Source: Photobacterium rosenbergii (GTDB taxonomy: Bacteria; Pseudomonadota; Gammaproteobacteria; Enterobacterales; Vibrionaceae). Taken from it: a stretch of DNA of 64,000 nucleotides. The translations under genes and the position numbers were made by a program. This document shows positions 59,753 to 64,000 of the stretch, piece after piece. The DNA is taken from the NCBI RefSeq assembly GCF_003026455.1, contig NZ_PYMB01000021.1, forward strand, positions 25,961-89,960. The letters are read 5' to 3'. The notes beneath the pieces are model-generated. The model made no database searches. It saw nothing but the letters and a program-made list of their open reading frames with translations, and was not told the origin of the DNA. Positions within the stretch are counted from its first letter, which is position 1; every line of letters begins with the position of its first letter.

Positions 59753-61125
59753 GTTTAATGAATATCGGCTTGTCTGGCCTACAGGCAAGCCAAGTGGGCA
59801 TGAATGTAACGGCCCAGAACGTAGCCAACATCAACACCCCGGGCTATAGCCGCCAGCAGGTACAGTTATCAGCCGTCGGCTCAACCAGCATGAGCATGAA
59901 AGATGCGGGTAACGGGGTATCGGTCAATGCTATCCGCCGCGTGACGGATCAATACCAGACCAACCAGATCTTCCGTGCCGGCTCAATGCTGGGAGCTGCC
60001 TCGACGTCTGCCCAACAACTCAAGCGGTTAGAGACGCTTCTGTCAGGTGACTCGATGGATCTGAGCCAAGGCTTTGACAGCTTTTTCTCTGCCCTTAATG
60101 GTGCCAGTGTTTCGCCTTATGGCTCAGCCCATCGCTCGCTGATCATTAGTGAAGCAGAAGCACTTAGTAACCGTTTCAACCAGCTAAGCAGCTCGCTAGA
60201 TGGCCAGTATGATGACTTGTCCCAGCAACGTAGCAGTGCGGTTTCCCAAGCCAACAGCTTAATGTCGAATATTGGCAAGCTCAATGAAGAAATCCGCAAG
60301 GGTGAGGCATCAGGCGCAAACACGTCAGCGTTGCAAGATGAGCGTGATGTGCTGATTGCCGAGCTGTCCGAAATTGTTGATGTGCGTATTACCGATGCCG
60401 GTGATGGCACACTGAACATTGCCTTGCCAAATGGTCAGCCATTGGTAATGGGCAATCAGGTGGCTCAGTTTAACCTTGAATCTGATCCGAATAACCCACG
60501 TAGCGATGTGTTGTCACTGGAGTTGAACGGTCAGAGCTTCCCAATTGATGACGACATGGGCGGCAAACTGGGTGCCCTGATTGAGTACGAGCGAGATGTG
60601 TTAGTGCCAACCCAAGAAGCCATTAACGATATCGCTTTTGAGTTTGCCCAAGCCTTTAACGACCAGTTGGCCGAGGGTTTTGACCTCAATGGTGAACCGG
60701 GCAAACCACTGTTTGTTTTTGACCCGGAAAACCCAGCGGCAACCTTATCGATCAACCCGGATTTCAAACCGGAAGATTTGGCGCTATCAGGTGACGGCAC
60801 GCCGGGTAACACTGATAACTTGCTGAAACTGATTGAGATTAAAGATCAAGAATTTGAAATTGGTGATCTAGGCAGTCAGACACTGGGCAGCGCGTTTAAC
60901 TCCTTGTTGAGTGATATTGCTGTAAAAAGCCGTCAGGCTCAGTCCGATCATGATGCGGCCAGCAACATCTACCTACAGGCGACGATTGAAAAATCTGCCA
61001 CCAGTGGCGTCAACCTGGATGAGGAGGCGGTGAGCTTGATGATGTACCAGCAGGCTTATCAAGCCAACATGCAGGTGATCAGCGCTTCAAACCAGATGTT
61101 TGCTTCAATCATGCAGCTATTCTAA
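59749..61125 (+). CDS. flgK: Hook-filament junction protein FlgK
   Basis: 458 aa (shorter than the ~550 aa of E. coli). The N-terminal G-L-S-G-L-Q-A-S-Q-V-G-M-N-V-T-A-Q-N-V-A-N-I-N-T region and the C-terminal S-G-V-N-L-D-E-E-A-V-S-L-M-M-Y-Q-Q-A-Y block are clear. The variable middle domain is reduced. Confidence 0.93.
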   Translation: MSLMNIGLSGLQASQVGMNVTAQNVANINTPGYSRQQVQLSAVGSTSMSMKDAGNGVSVNAIRRVTDQYQTNQIFRAGSMLGAASTSAQQLKRLETLLSGDSMDLSQGFDSFFSALNGASVSPYGSAHRSLIISEAEALSNRFNQLSSSLDGQYDDLSQQRSSAVSQANSLMSNIGKLNEEIRKGEASGANTSALQDERDVLIAELSEIVDVRITDAGDGTLNIALPNGQPLVMGNQVAQFNLESDPNNPRSDVLSLELNGQSFPIDDDMGGKLGALIEYERDVLVPTQEAINDIAFEFAQAFNDQLAEGFDLNGEPGKPLFVFDPENPAATLSINPDFKPEDLALSGDGTPGNTDNLLKLIEIKDQEFEIGDLGSQTLGSAFNSLLSDIAVKSRQAQSDHDAASNIYLQATIEKSATSGVNLDEEAVSLMMYQQAYQANMQVISASNQMFASIMQLF

Positions 61126-61135
61126 GGAACCCTTG

Positions 61136-62041
61136 ATGCGTGTAAGTACTAATCAATACAGCCAGATGATGTCTGGTAGCCTGAGCCAAAATTCCTTGGG
61201 CATCAATAAAATCATGCAGCAGATGGCGACGGGTAAGCGCTTGTTGGTCCCATCTGATGACCCGATGGCATCCAGCCGAGTGATGAACCTAAAGCGTGAG
61301 CAGGCGGCGATCAGCCAGTATCAGGGCAATATCGAGCAAGCGGATACGGCGCTGAAAAAGCAGGAAACTTACCTTAGCAGTGCTGTTGATGTGCTGCACC
61401 AAATTCGCGACTTGATGCTATGGGCCGGTAACGGTGCCAATGGCCCAGACGAATTGGCTGCGATGGCTAACGAGCTTGAGCATCTGCAAGACAGTTTGGT
61501 GAGCTTGGTGAATTCCAAGGATGAAAACGGCAAATACATCTTCGCGGGTAACGAAGTAAACACCCAGCCACTGGTCAAGGATGAAGAGGGTAACTGGATT
61601 TACCAAGGGGATACCGGTATCCGTGAAGTTGTCGTCGGTGATGGTGTGACTATCCAGCTTAACGTCAATGCCCAGGATATGTTCTTTTCCGGCGGCACGG
61701 ATATTTTCAACCAGCTTGATGAACTGATTGGCGCGCTGCGTGACCCGGACTTCGATATGTCGGGCAGTGATATTATCGAACGCAGCCTTGATGTGCTCGA
61801 TGATACCATGATGGCAGTATCGGGCACTGTTACTAGCCTGGGTAGCCGCCAGAATGCCTTGACCACGATGCAGGATGGCCACAGTGAGGTTGAGCTGTTT
61901 AATAATGACCTGATTGGCCAGCTTGAAGATCTCGATTACGCCGATGCCATGGTGCAATACAACAACTATCTGTTGGCCTTGCAGGCAACCCAGTCAACCT
62001 ATGTCAAAACGGCTAGTTTGTCGCTATTTAGTATTATGTAA
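61136..62041 (+). CDS. flgL: Hook-filament junction protein FlgL
   Basis: A 301-aa flagellin-like protein: M-A-T-G-K-R-L-L-V-P-S-D-D-P at the N-terminal D0/D1 boundary, and D-Y-A-D-A-M-V-Q-Y-N-N-Y-L-L-A-L-Q-A-T at the C-terminal helix. AAGGA lies before the ATG at 61136; an open extension inside flgK is rejected. A terminator-like hairpin follows. Confidence 0.93.
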   Translation: MRVSTNQYSQMMSGSLSQNSLGINKIMQQMATGKRLLVPSDDPMASSRVMNLKREQAAISQYQGNIEQADTALKKQETYLSSAVDVLHQIRDLMLWAGNGANGPDELAAMANELEHLQDSLVSLVNSKDENGKYIFAGNEVNTQPLVKDEEGNWIYQGDTGIREVVVGDGVTIQLNVNAQDMFFSGGTDIFNQLDELIGALRDPDFDMSGSDIIERSLDVLDDTMMAVSGTVTSLGSRQNALTTMQDGHSEVELFNNDLIGQLEDLDYADAMVQYNNYLLALQATQSTYVKTASLSLFSIM

Positions 62042-62044
62042 TTC

Positions 62045-62077
62045 ATACCCTGCCGGGCCGCTCGGCAGGGTATTTTT
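62045..62077 (+). terminator. Terminator-like hairpin between flgL and the next gene
   Basis: ATACCCTGCC-N9-GGCAGGGTAT followed by five T in the tail. It ends only about 18 bases before the next ATG, so the next gene can be expressed only by read-through or from a promoter inside flgL. Confidence 0.7.
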
Positions 62078-62094
62078 CGATTGATGGAAAACAC

Positions 62095-63147
62095 ATGGTT
62101 TCTCAGGTAAATGATCTTCGCTCGGCGGCAGCCGGAGCCAGTCGCCAGCAGCAGGTAATCGCTAGGCCGGCCACGAAAACGGCCGCAGTACCTGATAACA
62201 AACAGCCGGATCCATTGCGCTTGTCGCAAACCCTGACTCCGGAGCATACCCGCCAGCACAGCTTGATCCAGCGTGCCCAGCATAAAGTTGCCGCCTCGCG
62301 GGTGGCAGAATTCAGCCTTAATGATATTGGTAAGAACTTGGCCCAGCTTGGTAAGCGGGTGGAGTTTGCGATGCGCTCGGGTAGTGCCTCTCCAAAAATC
62401 ACGGCGGAGATTGAACAACTGGCAAGCCGGATGGAGCAGCGCTTGCAGCAGGCGACATACAAGGACCAGCCAGTACTAAGCCGCCAGCTTAAGCCGGTAT
62501 TTCATGGCGAGCCGCGTACTGCATTCCAAATCAAAGGGCTAGATACCAAGCGCCCAAGCCCTCGTGACGAAACGCTGATTTTCAACCTAGCCAAAGGCGG
62601 GGCTAATGCGGTGCCGGTGAAACTCACGGCTAACGCCACACCGGAAAAACAAGCGATGCAGTTTCGCCAGGCGCTCAATGAGCACGGTATCGGGGTGTCA
62701 TTGAACAAACAGCGCCAGCTAGTTTTTTCTGCCAATGAAGCGGATTGGCAGCATTTGTCACAGAAAATGCGGGTTGTCGGCCAAGGTGACCGTTTTCCGG
62801 CAGGCCAGCCGAACCGGGTAAAACTAGAGACAACCGAAGCGCGCTTTGAACCACAGAAATGGCAGACCGATAAAGAACAGCTTCGACAGACGTTGGTAAA
62901 AACCCAGCAGATGATGAAGCAGATCAAATCCAGCATTCAGGAATTGAAGCTCCATAACCAAGATGTCATGCAACGCATCGATACCATCAATCAGCGTAAC
63001 CGTTACCTCAGCGATCAGGTACTGGGCACGGTTGAGGCCGATTTGTTGCGCATGCTACCTACTGGTGATAGCTTTACCTCGGCGTTCCAAAACTTGAAGG
63101 TGCAGGCCAATGTCCACCGTCAAACCGTGGTATCGTTACTCAGCTGA
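62095..63147 (+). CDS. Uncharacterised protein in lafW position
   Basis: 350 aa, not recognised with confidence. The first ~80 residues are polar and Q/R-rich, the centre contains a segment (F-R-Q-A-L-N-E-H-G-I-G-V-S-L, then R-Q-L-V-F-S) that resembles the flagellin hook IN motif, and residues 265-310 form a probable coiled coil (L-V-K-T-Q-Q-M-M-K-Q-I-K-S-S-I). There is no signal peptide. In Flag-2 clusters this position after flgL is held by lafW, called a putative hook-associated protein. It may be a lateral-specific axial or assembly factor; that is inference from position. Confidence 0.6.
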   Translation: MVSQVNDLRSAAAGASRQQQVIARPATKTAAVPDNKQPDPLRLSQTLTPEHTRQHSLIQRAQHKVAASRVAEFSLNDIGKNLAQLGKRVEFAMRSGSASPKITAEIEQLASRMEQRLQQATYKDQPVLSRQLKPVFHGEPRTAFQIKGLDTKRPSPRDETLIFNLAKGGANAVPVKLTANATPEKQAMQFRQALNEHGIGVSLNKQRQLVFSANEADWQHLSQKMRVVGQGDRFPAGQPNRVKLETTEARFEPQKWQTDKEQLRQTLVKTQQMMKQIKSSIQELKLHNQDVMQRIDTINQRNRYLSDQVLGTVEADLLRMLPTGDSFTSAFQNLKVQANVHRQTVVSLLS

Positions 63148-63220
63148 TAATGACCGGGTTAATAACAGCCTGTTTAGTAAAGAATTAGATGATAACAGCT
63201 GGGCTTGTTGAGGACTTTTT

Positions 63221-63817
63221 ATGCTGTCACCGATCTCTGCGGCGATAAACAAACTACTGCGAATCGAGCCTCAGCAGCTAAAGGCGGAGCAGTTCACCCC
63301 GCCGCTTCAGCAAGGGCCAGCCAAGCCACTGTCGAATAACGCCCAGCCATCAACACCGCAAACCTTGCCACAGTCCCAGTGGCAGGTTGTCCGTATGCTG
63401 GCAAGCTCATCGGCTTCGTCACTGGGACAAACCCAGGGCTACCAAACACCGACGCTGCAATCACCCAGTTTTCGTCTAGGTGGCGGGGAAGGGGAGTTGC
63501 AATTGCGCCTTCAGCTTGAAGGCCAAACGCACACCATTCGCTGGCAGGTCGGTGCGGGGCAGAGCGAGCCCCAGTTGCTAAATTCCACCTTGCCAGCCGC
63601 AATTTCATTAGCCTTGCTGCCAACCGTTGATCAGGGCTGGCGGCTTGTCGCCAAGGGCTTTATGCACAATGAACCGCTGCAGCTGCTGTGGTCACCCTAT
63701 GGCAATAATGCCAAAGCAAGCGGCTCTGCCCATAACCCAGTTTCACTCAAGGTATGGCTACGTACCGGGTTTATTACCACGGTGATCCTTTTCTCTCTAT
63801 TCTATTGGTTATTTTAA
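63221..63817 (+). CDS. Uncharacterised tail-anchored protein in lafZ position
   Basis: 198 aa, not recognised. The first ~60 residues are P/Q-rich and probably disordered. A short strand-rich domain follows (G-E-L-Q-L-R-L-Q-L-E-G-Q-T-H-T-I-R-W), and the protein ends in one hydrophobic helix (T-T-V-I-L-F-S-L-F-Y-W-L-F), so it looks tail-anchored to the membrane with its N-terminus in the cytoplasm. It has GAGGAC before the ATG. In Flag-2 clusters lafZ, a membrane regulator, takes this position, but no DNA-binding domain is visible here. The strand region faintly resembles a FliK core. Confidence 0.55.
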   Translation: MLSPISAAINKLLRIEPQQLKAEQFTPPLQQGPAKPLSNNAQPSTPQTLPQSQWQVVRMLASSSASSLGQTQGYQTPTLQSPSFRLGGGEGELQLRLQLEGQTHTIRWQVGAGQSEPQLLNSTLPAAISLALLPTVDQGWRLVAKGFMHNEPLQLLWSPYGNNAKASGSAHNPVSLKVWLRTGFITTVILFSLFYWLF

Positions 63818-64000
63818 TCGATTGGTTATTTTACCGCCTGCCTTGTTTAGCTTTTCTTTACACTGTTTTATCTCTACTTCTTTATCACTATTTTCTCTTT
63901 TCCTTTAATCATCTTTAAAACCCTCATGGTTATAAATACATTCACTCCGTGTTTAACTCTAAAACTTTTTAATTTGTTAACTTAAACGCCCTGTTTCTTT
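63818..64000. other. AT-rich end of window
   Basis: 183 bases, T-rich, with no gene, promoter or terminator that can be named. In related clusters lateral flagellin would come next, so its promoter region may start here. No sigma-28 consensus was seen. Confidence 0.4.

Noticed and set aside
1..64000. tRNA, rRNA, CRISPR, insertion sequence or prophage genes
   Set aside because: None was recognised on either strand by eye; a tRNAscan or IS search was not possible.

Overview
The window is gammaproteobacterial DNA, most likely a Vibrionaceae chromosome and possibly a higher-GC Photobacterium or a close relative. The reasons are the E. coli-like blocks ybbN-ybbO-tesA-ybbAP and ackA-pta-yfbV, a MotY-type T-ring protein, the porin types, and a complete lateral-flagellum arrangement of the kind known from Vibrio, Photobacterium and Aeromonas. 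The genus is inference; no rRNA, tRNA, CRISPR array, IS element or phage gene was seen.

Layout. 1-6.1 kb: the co-chaperone ybbN, a possible 22-codon gene with its own terminator, ybbO and tesA (all minus), then the divergent ABC pair ybbA/ybbP (plus). 6.1-10.2 kb: yfcH, then a compact plus-strand operon of two DUF1538 membrane proteins, an atypical P-II protein and a two-CBS protein, followed by yfcE. 10.2-17.8 kb: a fermentation island with focA, a Dcu dicarboxylate antiporter, pta, ackA and yfbV. CRP-like boxes lie upstream of focA and dcu. 17.8-20.7 kb: a three-gene ABC importer with a PF04392-type binding protein, containing a heptanucleotide tandem repeat. 21-25.6 kb: ChaN lipoprotein, RlmA, and two outer-membrane channels. 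25.6-30.5 kb: a PgtCBA-type three-component regulatory system. 30.7-35.7 kb: yfbU, a CbiM-like permease, nupC, and fhs with a PurR-type operator over its predicted start point.

36.0-63.8 kb is a lateral (Flag-2 type) flagellar cluster. It reads flhA-flhB-fliRQPNM (minus), a 590-base AT-rich divergent region, motY-lafK-fliEFGHIJ (plus), flgN-flgM-flgA (minus), and flgBCDEFGHIJKL plus two uncharacterised genes (plus). It encodes the export gate, C-ring, MS-ring, ATPase complex, rod, hook, P and L rings and hook-filament junction. Flagellin, cap, hook-length control, sigma-28 and motor (MotAB) genes are not in the window and would be expected to the right. LafK keeps the GAFTGA loop needed to drive sigma-54 polymerase, and a -24/-12-like promoter with a cluster of GCGGAA/TTCCGC half-sites stands before flgB.

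The best candidates for undescribed biology are the DUF1538-DUF1538-PII-CBS operon, the two uncharacterised genes after flgL, the 22-codon gene, and a structured intergenic segment near 21.1 kb that may encode a small RNA. All start-site choices, regulatory sites and RNA structures were read by eye; no alignment or folding was run.
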